Source of the DNA: Spirochaetales bacterium
Lineage (GTDB): Bacteria; Spirochaetota; Spirochaetia; DSM-16054; Sediminispirochaetaceae
Assembly (NCBI GenBank): GCA_021767325.1
Contig: JAASTM010000086.1
Location: forward strand, 1 to 8,067
Reading direction: 5' to 3'
DNA length: 8,067 nucleotides
Shown: piece by piece, positions 1 through 6,061 of the stretch
Position numbering within the stretch: position 1 is the first letter of the stretch
Layout of the letters: each line of letters starts with the position of its first letter
Made by a program: the position numbers and the translations under genes
Notes under the pieces: model-generated
What the model was told of the DNA's origin: nothing
The model's input: only the letters and a program-made list of their open reading frames with translations
Databases searched by the model: none

Positions 1-419
1 GAATACTGGCTCTGGTCCTGGTCCCATGGTTCTGTTCGAGGATTTTCACCGATCATCAGTTCCATCGCATGCTGCTGGTTTATGGGGTTTCTACCGGCAC
101 CATGCCTACCGGTCTGGCTCTACTGAGGGTAATTGATCCCAATTTCGAGACCCCGGCTGCATCGGATTACATGTTTTCGACCGGAATAACCTTTATGCTG
201 GCAATCCCCTTTATACTGAGCATAAATCTACCTGCGTACAGTGTAACCAAGGATAATCCGCAGTTGTTTTGGTTAGCGGTGGCGGTCAGCGCCGGTTACT
301 TGTTATTCGTGATTATATCATTCCTGTTTATTTCAAAAAGGCGGGCGGTGAACAGCGCTTCACACATATGGTATCCCCAGCATGCCCACAAACATGATGA
401 AGATGCGAAGGTAAGTTAA
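1..419 (+). CDS. Sodium:glutamate symporter (GltS family), C-terminal part
   Basis: This is the 3' end of a gene whose start lies left of the window. The frame is open from base 3 and gives 138 residues. It should be an inner-membrane carrier importing glutamate or a related acid with Na+. The fragment shows the end of one hydrophobic helix, then the loop GVSTGTMPTGLALLRVIDP, which matches the conserved G/T/P-rich hairpin I recall from bacterial GltS-like symporters. Two strongly hydrophobic segments follow (about fragment residues 56-77 and 90-112), then a basic, His-rich cytoplasmic tail (HIWYPQHAHKHDED). An internal ATG at 69 falls inside the conserved region and is not the real start. The stop codon overlaps the start of the acyltransferase gene by one base (TAATG), so the two are almost certainly co-transcribed. 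Family assignment is good; substrate is inferred from the family only. Confidence 0.82.
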   Translation, partial: ILALVLVPWFCSRIFTDHQFHRMLLVYGVSTGTMPTGLALLRVIDPNFETPAASDYMFSTGITFMLAIPFILSINLPAYSVTKDNPQLFWLAVAVSAGYLLFVIISFLFISKRRAVNSASHIWYPQHAHKHDEDAKVS

Positions 420-1678
420 TGCAAGAGAAGAACACGGGAAAAACCAAGGCTACTAATAAAACCATTACTCCGAATCCAATATGGCTTAAGTTTATCCGTC
501 CGATTATTCATGCCATTTTAAAGCGCAGATACAACATGGAGATTTTCGATAATGTGGGAATGGATGATCTCAAGCCCCCATATCTGGTAATCGGAAATCA
601 TGTGAATTTTTGGGACCCCTTCTTTATCGGTATCTTTCTACCGCATGATGTGCAGTTTATTGCCTCCGATAGTGTGTTTCGTACAAAGCTGTTCCATATA
701 CTGATGAAACTATTCGGATCCATTCCAACCAGCAAATTCATGACCGACACCCGAACCGTGGCCCAGATTATCAGGATCATCAAAAGAGAGGGGGTGATTG
801 GGGTGTTTCCCGAGGGCCGGCGGACCTGGGACGGACGGTCACTGCGGCATGTGCATACCGTGGCCCGGCTTATCCACAAACTCAAGCTTCCGGTTGTGGG
901 TGTGGTGAACAAAGGCGGATATCTGTCAAAACCACGCTGGGGACGCGGTCTGCGGCGCGGCAAGGTGCAGATGGAATACAAGCTGGTTTTTACTCCCGAA
1001 GAGCTCAAGCAAATCGATCTGGACAGCTGCAAGCAGTTGATGGAAGAGCGTATTGGCCATGACGAAGAGGAGTGGAACCGGGAGGAGCAGATAAAGTTTG
1101 TAGGGAAACATCCGGCTGAATATGTGGAGCGGGCTATTTTTGTCTGCCCCAAATGCAAGAGTATAGCCTCGTTTGTCTCGCATGGCGATACTGCCGAGTG
1201 TCGTGAGTGCGGATATAGCTTTCGCTACGACGAGTACGGGTTCCTGCAATCGGTGAACGGCCCGCTGGTATTCAACTCCATCACCGACTGGAACGACTGG
1301 CAGATCAGCTATTTCGTCGAGTATCTCAGTAAGGACATGTCCGCCAAAGTCCCGCTCTTCGAGGAAGGCCCGGCCATCCTGTGGCGCGGCTATCGCGCCG
1401 AACCCCTCAAGCGTCTCAACACTGGCAGGGCTTACTTTTACCCCTCCGGGATTGAATTCCGAACTACCGTCGGCCGGCTTAAATTTTTTCCAATAGAAGA
1501 TCTCTATGGAGAAAATGTACAGGATAAGGAGAAGCTCGAGTTCTATCACCAGAACTCTCTCTATCGCCTGGACTTTTTGAATATTCGGGCTTCAGCGTAT
1601 ATGTGGTACCAGGCGATCAGTCTGCTCCATCAAAAGGCCCAGAACATGGAAGTCGACGGCAGGGCGCATGTAAATTAG
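419..1678 (+). CDS. PlsC-family 1-acyl-glycerol-3-phosphate acyltransferase with C-terminal zinc ribbon
   Basis: A 419-residue protein. Residues 55-200 form a PlsC/LPLAT acyltransferase domain: the catalytic H-x4-D motif is H61...D66 (GNHVNFWD), and the glycerophosphate-binding motif is FPEGRRTW at 130-137. Such enzymes move an acyl chain onto lysophosphatidic acid or another lysolipid at the inner membrane. Unlike ordinary PlsC proteins of about 240 residues, this one continues with a treble-clef or rubredoxin-like zinc ribbon (C243-x2-C246 and C261-x2-C264). It ends in a beta-rich region (about 330-405, including GRAYFYPSGIEFR) that resembles a PH/GRAM fold by pattern only. There is no obvious transmembrane segment apart from a short hydrophobic stretch near residues 21-34. 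The start is the ATG overlapping the upstream stop codon, with GAAGG about 7 nt before it. The acyltransferase call is firm. The exact acceptor lipid and the role of the added domains are unknown. Confidence 0.85.
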   Translation: MQEKNTGKTKATNKTITPNPIWLKFIRPIIHAILKRRYNMEIFDNVGMDDLKPPYLVIGNHVNFWDPFFIGIFLPHDVQFIASDSVFRTKLFHILMKLFGSIPTSKFMTDTRTVAQIIRIIKREGVIGVFPEGRRTWDGRSLRHVHTVARLIHKLKLPVVGVVNKGGYLSKPRWGRGLRRGKVQMEYKLVFTPEELKQIDLDSCKQLMEERIGHDEEEWNREEQIKFVGKHPAEYVERAIFVCPKCKSIASFVSHGDTAECRECGYSFRYDEYGFLQSVNGPLVFNSITDWNDWQISYFVEYLSKDMSAKVPLFEEGPAILWRGYRAEPLKRLNTGRAYFYPSGIEFRTTVGRLKFFPIEDLYGENVQDKEKLEFYHQNSLYRLDFLNIRASAYMWYQAISLLHQKAQNMEVDGRAHVN

Positions 1679-1684
1679 ATCAAA

Positions 1685-3058
1685 CTATTTTTCCTTCTGT
1701 TCCTGGTGAAGAGGAAATTCCAAGACGAAAGATGCTCCCTGCTGATTCGAGAACTGGTATTTCCCGTCGATTTGTTGTGAGAGTATTCTTATAAGATTAA
1801 GGCCCAGTGAACTTGTGCTTTCAAAATTAAAGCCCTCAGGAAAGCCCCTCCCGTTGTCTTCAAAATGCATCTTATAGATGCTGTCGGACTCAGCGACTAA
1901 GCAGATGTGTACCGCTCCATGGTCACCTTGGCCGAAGGCGTGGGAGTATGTATTCGTGAGTAGCTCATTAACAATCAGTCCAACCGGAACTGCTTTTGTA
2001 ATATCCAGGAACACATTATCGATATCTATTTCGAACTGCAGGTTCTTTTGATCCTGAAACAGTTCGCGATGCCGTGCGACCAGAGTAGGTATGTAAGAGC
2101 CCATATTAATCTCGGACAGTTTTGCCGATTGGTACAGGTCTTCATGGACGAGCGCCATTGTGACTATCCGCTTTTGACTCTCCTCAAAGGCTCTACGTGC
2201 CGATTTTATGTCACTGATTTCATTTTTCTGCAGATTTAGCAGGCTGGTCACTACGTTCAGGTTGTTTTTCACACGATGATGAATCTCCTTTAGAAGTGTA
2301 TTCTTTTCGTTCAGCTCCTCCCTCAGTTGGGCTTCAGCCTGCTTTTGATCGGTGAGGTCCGCACCAATGGAGGTCACTGAATGTGCCCTCTGTTCATGAT
2401 CGTAGAGCATCACGTTGTTCCATAGTACAGTACGGTCCTCTCCGTATTTGGTTGGTAGTGCAGTTTCGACATGCATGGGCAGTGAGCCGCTGCGCAGTGC
2501 TATGTTGAACTTTTCTCTCTCAACCGGAATGGTAAGGTTCTCTGCTTCACATATCTCGAACCAGTTGCGGCCTAATAGATCCTCATTAGTCCAGCCGGTT
2601 TTTTCAGTAAAATACTGATTACAAAACAGGACGGTTCCGTTCGTGTCCAAAGTAACCGCATAAAGGCGTACTTTGTCTAGGGCGGTTTTGAAGTAATTTT
2701 CATAGCGCAGACGCTCACGGATGCGTAACTCATTTTCCCGCATTTGGTTTTGATGCAGATTTGCCATAATAATGGCGGTCATATTGACCCCATTGCGGAT
2801 AAGGGCCTGTTCTTCAGCTGACAATTCGTGTGATCCTGGATGATATTCAATCGCCCCGAATGAGTGATGAGTCGTTGCGATCGGCAGGTAATTAGCAGAA
2901 TTACTATCTTTTATCTCAGTTGCTTCTCGAAAGGTCATTTCGGGCCACAGGCTGTTGAGTGCTTCTATGAGTGTGCGTCGTATTTCTGCAAGGCTTTTTC
3001 GTTGTGCCAGATGGAGCATGAGTAGAAACAGTTCATGTTCAATATGCCCGTTTTGCAT
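1685..3058 (-). CDS. PAS-domain sensor histidine kinase of the HisKA_2 type
   Basis: A 457-residue cytoplasmic histidine kinase with no transmembrane helix. Residues 1-110 look like a degenerate GAF-type sensor region. Residues about 118-240 are a PAS domain (TLDTNGTVLFCNQYFTEKTGW near 136-156). Residues about 250-330 are the HisKA_2 dimerisation and phosphoacceptor domain with EIHHRVKNNLNVV at 258-270; by family comparison H261 is the likely phosphorylated residue. The HATPase_c domain follows, with the N box NELLTN (364-369), the G1 box DNGRGF (401-406) and the glycine box SLGLNLI (417-423). It starts 7 nt after the MEDS gene stop and has no recognisable Shine-Dalgarno sequence (the leader reads TTAATCC before ATG), so it probably depends on translation of the MEDS gene. 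No response regulator lies next to it. The signal is unknown. Its 3' end faces the acyltransferase gene across 6 bp. Confidence 0.9.
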   Translation of the reverse strand: MQNGHIEHELFLLMLHLAQRKSLAEIRRTLIEALNSLWPEMTFREATEIKDSNSANYLPIATTHHSFGAIEYHPGSHELSAEEQALIRNGVNMTAIIMANLHQNQMRENELRIRERLRYENYFKTALDKVRLYAVTLDTNGTVLFCNQYFTEKTGWTNEDLLGRNWFEICEAENLTIPVEREKFNIALRSGSLPMHVETALPTKYGEDRTVLWNNVMLYDHEQRAHSVTSIGADLTDQKQAEAQLREELNEKNTLLKEIHHRVKNNLNVVTSLLNLQKNEISDIKSARRAFEESQKRIVTMALVHEDLYQSAKLSEINMGSYIPTLVARHRELFQDQKNLQFEIDIDNVFLDITKAVPVGLIVNELLTNTYSHAFGQGDHGAVHICLVAESDSIYKMHFEDNGRGFPEGFNFESTSSLGLNLIRILSQQIDGKYQFSNQQGASFVLEFPLHQEQKEK

Positions 3059-3065
3059 GGATTAA

Positions 3066-3737
3066 TTAATAGTTGAGGAACTGCGGGGCGTTTTCACTCA
3101 GCCATACATCAGGGTCCTGATAGTAAGGATTCTCGGTTATCACACCGCCGTTCAGGGTGTAGGGATGGGTTCGGAGTACTTTCATGATAGTGGCGCCATC
3201 GAACTTGGTAATATTGTACAGACAGATGCTGATCCACGGCTTTCCGGGAATAAAGTAGTTGAGCCGTGATTCATAGGCCATCAGATGTTCGGTGCCCGGC
3301 ACCGCCTCGAGTGCCCATACCATTTCAGCAGTCGCTCGGACATTGCGGGGGCCATTCTTCTGGCTCTCGCGGTAAAAAGAGTTCAGGTTTTCATCCATTG
3401 TCCAGGGTGAAAATACCCCCTCGGGGTAATAGAGATCCTGCGGGCTGTCCAGGTGAAACAGATCCGGATTATCTAAATGGTTGCAGCTGCAGGGATATTC
3501 CTGCGAGTATTTCTGTTTGAAATCAGCGACACTTCTTTCAGCCGGAGCATACAATTGCAGATCGCCGGCGGAGTCACCGGCGTGCATAAAACCCATTACT
3601 ATCTCATCCCGTTCGGTTTCGGTTTCATACAGTCCGGCGATGTGAATACCCCAGTTGCACTGGTAATCACCAACGCCCAATTCCAGTTTGTCCTGATTAG
3701 AAGTTTGGATATACATATCTTGAGCACACCGTTTCAA
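3066..3737 (-). CDS. Stand-alone MEDS (DcmR-type sensory) domain protein
   Basis: A 223-residue soluble protein that is essentially a single MEDS domain, the sensory domain first described from the dichloromethane regulator DcmR and methanogen/methylotroph proteins. Family-like stretches are HIAGLYETETERDEIVMGF (32-50), VRATAEMVWALEAVPGTEHL (133-152), the following YESRLN, and the closing FDGATIMKVLRTHPYTLNGG (179-198). In other proteins this domain is often fused to kinase or DNA-binding modules; here no helix-turn-helix or kinase is attached. The kinase gene follows 7 nt downstream, so the two probably form one sensory unit. Cysteines C28, C83 and C85 (CSC, followed by His87) could bind metal or sense redox state, which is speculation. 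The start given is a TTG at 3737; an ATG at 3716 (MYIQTS) is an equally plausible start that removes seven residues. Neither has a strong ribosome-binding site. Confidence 0.8.
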   Translation of the reverse strand: MKRCAQDMYIQTSNQDKLELGVGDYQCNWGIHIAGLYETETERDEIVMGFMHAGDSAGDLQLYAPAERSVADFKQKYSQEYPCSCNHLDNPDLFHLDSPQDLYYPEGVFSPWTMDENLNSFYRESQKNGPRNVRATAEMVWALEAVPGTEHLMAYESRLNYFIPGKPWISICLYNITKFDGATIMKVLRTHPYTLNGGVITENPYYQDPDVWLSENAPQFLNY

Positions 3738-3739
3738 TA

Positions 3740-3760
3740 AAATAGTTAAGAACTCTATTT
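3740..3760. repeat. Imperfect inverted repeat at the expected MEDS transcription start
   Basis: The sequence AAATAGTT-AAG-AACTCTATTT is an imperfect palindrome (AGTT/AACT core, AAAT/ATTT outer arms with a two-base bulge). It lies between the likely -10 box (3764-3769) and the MEDS gene start, where an operator would block transcription. The region is AT-rich, so chance is a real alternative. No repressor gene is visible in the window. Confidence 0.3.
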
Positions 3761-3763
3761 AAA

Positions 3764-3792
3764 ATTATAGTAACAAAATCTTTGTTTCGAAA
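3764..3792 (-). promoter_or_regulatory. Putative sigma70-type promoter of the MEDS-kinase operon
   Basis: On the - strand a perfect TATAAT occurs at 3769-3764, 26 bp upstream of the TTG start. A -35 element is weak: TTTCGA at 3792-3787 with a 17-bp spacer matches TTGACA at only three of six positions. The surrounding 90 bp are strongly AT-rich and lie between the insertion sequence and the gene, so this is the natural place for the operon promoter. Such a weak -35 with a perfect -10 often goes with activator dependence, but that is inference. Confidence 0.5.
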
Positions 3793-3831
3793 GGGCAAAC
3801 TCCGAAAATGATTGAAAAAAATATTACTTAC

Positions 3832-3848
3832 TGGCTAAAATCCTGGCA
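3832..3848 (+). repeat. Left terminal inverted repeat of the insertion sequence
   Basis: TGGCTAAAATCCTGGCA, identical over 17 bp to the complement of 5101-5117. This end lies 41 bp past the transposase stop codon. Confidence 0.92.
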
Positions 3849-3873
3849 TCATAAAATCACACTCTCTTACAGC

Positions 3874-3891
3874 GAGTACCGCCTGCACTTT
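3874..3891 (+). repeat. Left subterminal motif pair of the insertion sequence
   Basis: GAGTAC (3874-3879) followed after 5 bp by GCACTTT (3885-3891), the last bases running into the transposase stop codon. The same two motifs occur inverted and directly adjacent near the other end (5050-5062). They may be secondary transposase-binding sites. Confidence 0.35.
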
Positions 3892-5032
3892 ACATCCACA
3901 CATACTGCGGCCAAAATACTCCGTCATGCTTATCGAGAGTCCCGGTCATCCGCGCCCATATGATCAGCTGTGACCAGCTCAGTTTCAGTTTTACATGGCT
4001 GTAGAACCGTCTCATTGTAAAGATATCCTTCAGCCCCTCTCCAATCAGCCGGCCATCGATTCCCGCCGCCTCGCCGTGGGTATAGTACCTCTTCTCCACG
4101 TGGTCTACTCGGTATGCTTTGAAGAAATTATGATACATCTGGTAGACGGCAAATCGCTCGAGTGCGTTATTTACATTTCGCGAAAAGCGCACCGTCTCGC
4201 GCACATGGTCGGCATTGTCCTTCCGCACCTCCCGATCATAGTAGTTCACCGCAAACAAAGGATTGGCAGTGGTGCGCTCTGCCTTCGATGAGCAGGTGGA
4301 GTGGAAAAACTTCTTCTCCCTCGCCAGTGCCTGCAACACCTGCGATTCGGCGAGTACTCGCGGGTACTCGCTCTTCTCATCACTATAGAGACAGGTACTT
4401 AATCCTCTGGCCTTCCGGCGCAGGGCAAATTGCTCGACCATATCCGCTATTTGCCGGAAGGACTGGGAGATAGTGCGGCACTCACGAATGTAGGCCGCCT
4501 CCCGCAGCTTCCGCTCCCGCTTTTGCTGATCGGTCATTCGGCCCTTGCGTCGGAGGTGCGAATAATCGTAGCCGAAGAGAAACTGCGACCACTTTCCCAC
4601 CAGCAGGTTGATGTTGTTCGGTTGATACTGATCGCTTACAAAGCTCTCGAACCCATCGGTGACAAGGTCCTCATTGGGCGTGAAGCCGGCGATAAGCTCG
4701 GCCTGGAGGGCCATCGCCTGCCGGGCCATTCGCCCGATCCGGTTGGTGATAGCCGAGTGGTGGACGTCAAAGATACGGGCGGTGGCGCGGATGCCGCCGC
4801 AGTTGGTCAGGTGGTGGAAGATCTGCTGATAGGAGAGCTTGCGCTTGGCGAAGTAATCGAGACGAAAGGTCTGCTCGCCGAAGGTCTTGCCGCAGGTGCG
4901 GCAGCGAAAGCGGGTGACCGTGCCGAAGGCCTTGGTTTCATAGGTGCCGGCCAAATAGAACCACTGTTCGCCTTCTGGCGGGTCGGTGTGATAGGGACAA
5001 TCTGCATTGGGACAAAATGGGGGAATGAGCAT
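3890..5032 (-). CDS. IS1-like DDE transposase with N-terminal zinc ribbon and helix-turn-helix
   Basis: A 380-residue transposase. It begins with a zinc ribbon (C7, C12, C44, C47; FRCRTCGKTF at 42-51, like InsA-type proteins). A helix-turn-helix follows at about 78-100 (GGIRATARIFDVHHSAITNRI). The likely catalytic acids are D126 (TDGFESF) and D218 (LYSDEKSEY). E268 (YYDREVRKD) is the best third candidate, because the downstream RETVRFSRNV (278-287) resembles the RKTICFSRSV stretch I recall from IS1 InsB, where the glutamate lies a little upstream of it. A basic, charged insertion (about 155-205) separates the first two acids. In IS1 the equivalent domains come from two frames joined by frameshifting; here they are one continuous gene, so no frameshift is needed. 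The start ATG has an excellent AGGAGG five bases upstream. The reading frame is intact. Confidence 0.85.
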   Translation of the reverse strand: MLIPPFCPNADCPYHTDPPEGEQWFYLAGTYETKAFGTVTRFRCRTCGKTFGEQTFRLDYFAKRKLSYQQIFHHLTNCGGIRATARIFDVHHSAITNRIGRMARQAMALQAELIAGFTPNEDLVTDGFESFVSDQYQPNNINLLVGKWSQFLFGYDYSHLRRKGRMTDQQKRERKLREAAYIRECRTISQSFRQIADMVEQFALRRKARGLSTCLYSDEKSEYPRVLAESQVLQALAREKKFFHSTCSSKAERTTANPLFAVNYYDREVRKDNADHVRETVRFSRNVNNALERFAVYQMYHNFFKAYRVDHVEKRYYTHGEAAGIDGRLIGEGLKDIFTMRRFYSHVKLKLSWSQLIIWARMTGTLDKHDGVFWPQYVWM

Positions 5033-5037
5033 AAGAG

Positions 5038-5073
5038 CCTCCTCTATTAAAAGTGCGTACTCTCTTATAGAGG
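5038..5073 (-). promoter_or_regulatory. Transposase leader: ribosome-binding site inside an inverted repeat
   Basis: The - strand has AGGAGG at 5043-5038, five bases before the transposase ATG. The leader contains a perfect 7-bp inverted repeat: CCTCTAT (5073-5067) pairs with ATAGAGG (5047-5041) across a 19-base loop, covering half of the Shine-Dalgarno sequence. An alternative pairing of AGCCTC (5075-5070) with GAGGCT (5041-5036) covers nearly all of it. A -10-like TATAAG lies at 5069-5064, inside the upstream arm, so a transcript begun there would lack that arm. No good -35 was found at 17 bp. Confidence 0.5.
5050..5062 (-). repeat. Right subterminal motif pair of the insertion sequence
   Basis: Read on the - strand, GAGTAC (5062-5057) is followed at once by GCACTTT (5056-5050). 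This matches the GAGTAC and GCACTTT pair at the left end (3874-3891) in inverted orientation, but without the 5-bp spacer seen there and at a different distance from the end. Confidence 0.35.
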
Positions 5074-5100
5074 CTTGACAGGGCTTCTGTGCTTCAAAAT

Positions 5101-5117
5101 TGCCAGGATTTTAGCCA
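5101..5117 (-). repeat. Right terminal inverted repeat of the insertion sequence
   Basis: On the + strand TGCCAGGATTTTAGCCA, the exact complement of the left end at 3832-3848. The exporter stop codon (5131-5129) is 11 bp beyond it. Confidence 0.92.
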
Positions 5118-5128
5118 TTAGAAAAATA

Positions 5129-6058
5129 TTAGCCGGAACTCAGCAGAGTAATGCTCAAATCGATGGCAATCATCGCAATCGCAGCCAGCAGCACGTAGAC
5201 AAACAGGCGGCGGAAACCGCTCCCGGAGACTCGCTTTACGAAAAAGACTCCCAACTGTACGCCGATTACGCTGGCCACCAGCAGAATGAGGGTTAGAGGG
5301 AGACTCACTTTCGGAACCTCGGATAAACCCTTCTTGATCACCGCTACCACCGCGGTTGCAAAGATGATAGCCAGGCTCGTGCCGGCGGCCTTCTGGTGCG
5401 AAAGACCGAACAGACCTAGCAGAACCGGTACCAAGAGAACCCCTCCGCCGATACCCAACAGTCCGGTAAACACTCCTATCAGTGCGCCCACAAGAAAGGT
5501 ACCCGGTACACTGAAGCCGAGCCGCTCCCATCCCTGTATGTGAAATTTCGGAGGTGGCCCGATCCTCGCTAATAGCGGGGTCTCTGAAACGGTCGAACTG
5601 CCTGTTCCACCCGAACTGCGCATGGCCTGAATGGTTCCACACAGTACAATAATAAATATTGAGTGCATATATACGGTGAAAAGGGCCGAATTTCCTCCGG
5701 CCAGTCCGTTGAGTAGAAACATCTGCAGGGAGTCGCCTAGGACTGCACCGAGCACACTGCCGGCGACAATATAGCCGGCAACGCTGAAGTGCACGTTCCC
5801 CAGTTTGTGTTGTTTGAGTAGGCCGGCAAAACTGGTGCCGATAATAAAGCTGAGACTGCTGCCTACCGCAATCTCATACCGTATTCCCAAAACTACATTC
5901 AGAATCGGTACTACCAGAAAGCCACCGCCCACACCGAAAAACCCGGTGAGTATGCCGATGCCGAGCCCAATCGCCAGCAGTGCGACATAGTAATAGCCCC
6001 CGCTTAAAGCTGCATCAACTGTTGGTGTGAGCAGCCGCCACACCTCGAACCAGTCCAT
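5129..6058 (-). CDS. TauE/SafE family membrane exporter (sulfite/organosulfonate-type permease)
   Basis: A 309-residue polytopic inner-membrane protein. It shows the internal duplication typical of the TauE/SafE (DUF81) family: GILTGFFGVGGGFLVVP at 35-51 in the first half and GVFTGLLGIGGGVLLVP at 195-211 in the second. Each is followed by a second conserved helix (AVGSSLSFIIGTSFAGL at 64-80; AAGTSLAIIFATAVVAV at 224-240). About eight hydrophobic segments are visible, with a soluble loop at about 145-180 between the halves. Family members export sulfite, sulfoacetate or related anions, or take part in sulfur and metal handling; the substrate here cannot be told. The ATG at 6058 has AAAGGA seven bases upstream, and that site lies inside the end of the small upstream gene whose stop codon is 3 nt away. 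The last gene of its operon before the insertion sequence; no terminator is visible in the 11 bp left. Confidence 0.88.
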   Translation of the reverse strand: MDWFEVWRLLTPTVDAALSGGYYYVALLAIGLGIGILTGFFGVGGGFLVVPILNVVLGIRYEIAVGSSLSFIIGTSFAGLLKQHKLGNVHFSVAGYIVAGSVLGAVLGDSLQMFLLNGLAGGNSALFTVYMHSIFIIVLCGTIQAMRSSGGTGSSTVSETPLLARIGPPPKFHIQGWERLGFSVPGTFLVGALIGVFTGLLGIGGGVLLVPVLLGLFGLSHQKAAGTSLAIIFATAVVAVIKKGLSEVPKVSLPLTLILLVASVIGVQLGVFFVKRVSGSGFRRLFVYVLLAAIAMIAIDLSITLLSSG

Positions 6059-6061
6059 AAA

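Larger units (their letters stand above)
3832..5117 (-). mobile_element. Complete IS1-like insertion sequence, 1286 bp, with perfect 17-bp inverted repeats
   Basis: Both ends carry the identical 17-bp sequence TGGCTAAAATCCTGGCA in inverted orientation (3832-3848, and 5101-5117 as its complement). Between them is one intact transposase gene that fills most of the element. I see no clear target-site duplication of 8-9 bp: the left flank ends TTACTTAC and the right flank begins TTAGAAAA. The element is inserted 11 bp after the exporter stop codon and upstream of the MEDS promoter, with its gene running the same way as its neighbours. Intact gene and perfect ends suggest it moved recently or can still move; the missing duplication suggests a later rearrangement at one end or a different duplication length. 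Family placement near IS1 rests on the transposase. Confidence 0.9.

Noticed and set aside
926..1549. Long open frame on the - strand opposite the acyltransferase gene
   Set aside because: It lies wholly inside a gene with clear catalytic motifs, has no recognisable domain and only mirrors the codon pattern of the + strand gene. The same holds for the frame at 598-1158.
1660..1700. Bidirectional terminator between the convergent genes
   Set aside because: There is a short T-run (CTATTTTT at 1685-1692), but I could find no convincing hairpin before it on either strand, and only 6 bp separate the stop codons.
4430..5050. 206-codon open frame on the + strand opposite the transposase
   Set aside because: It is a shadow of the transposase gene: low-complexity Gly/Ala/Leu sequence, no motif, and it crosses the transposase leader.
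5075..5103. TTGACA at 5075-5080 on the + strand as an outward-facing promoter of the insertion sequence
   Set aside because: The -35 match is perfect, but at 17 bp spacing the -10 position reads AATTGC, which does not resemble TATAAT. It would also run antisense into the exporter gene.
3828..5120. 3-bp target duplication TTA around the insertion sequence
   Set aside because: It needs an extra C at the left end only, making the terminal repeats unequal, and three bases in AT-rich DNA are easily matched by chance.
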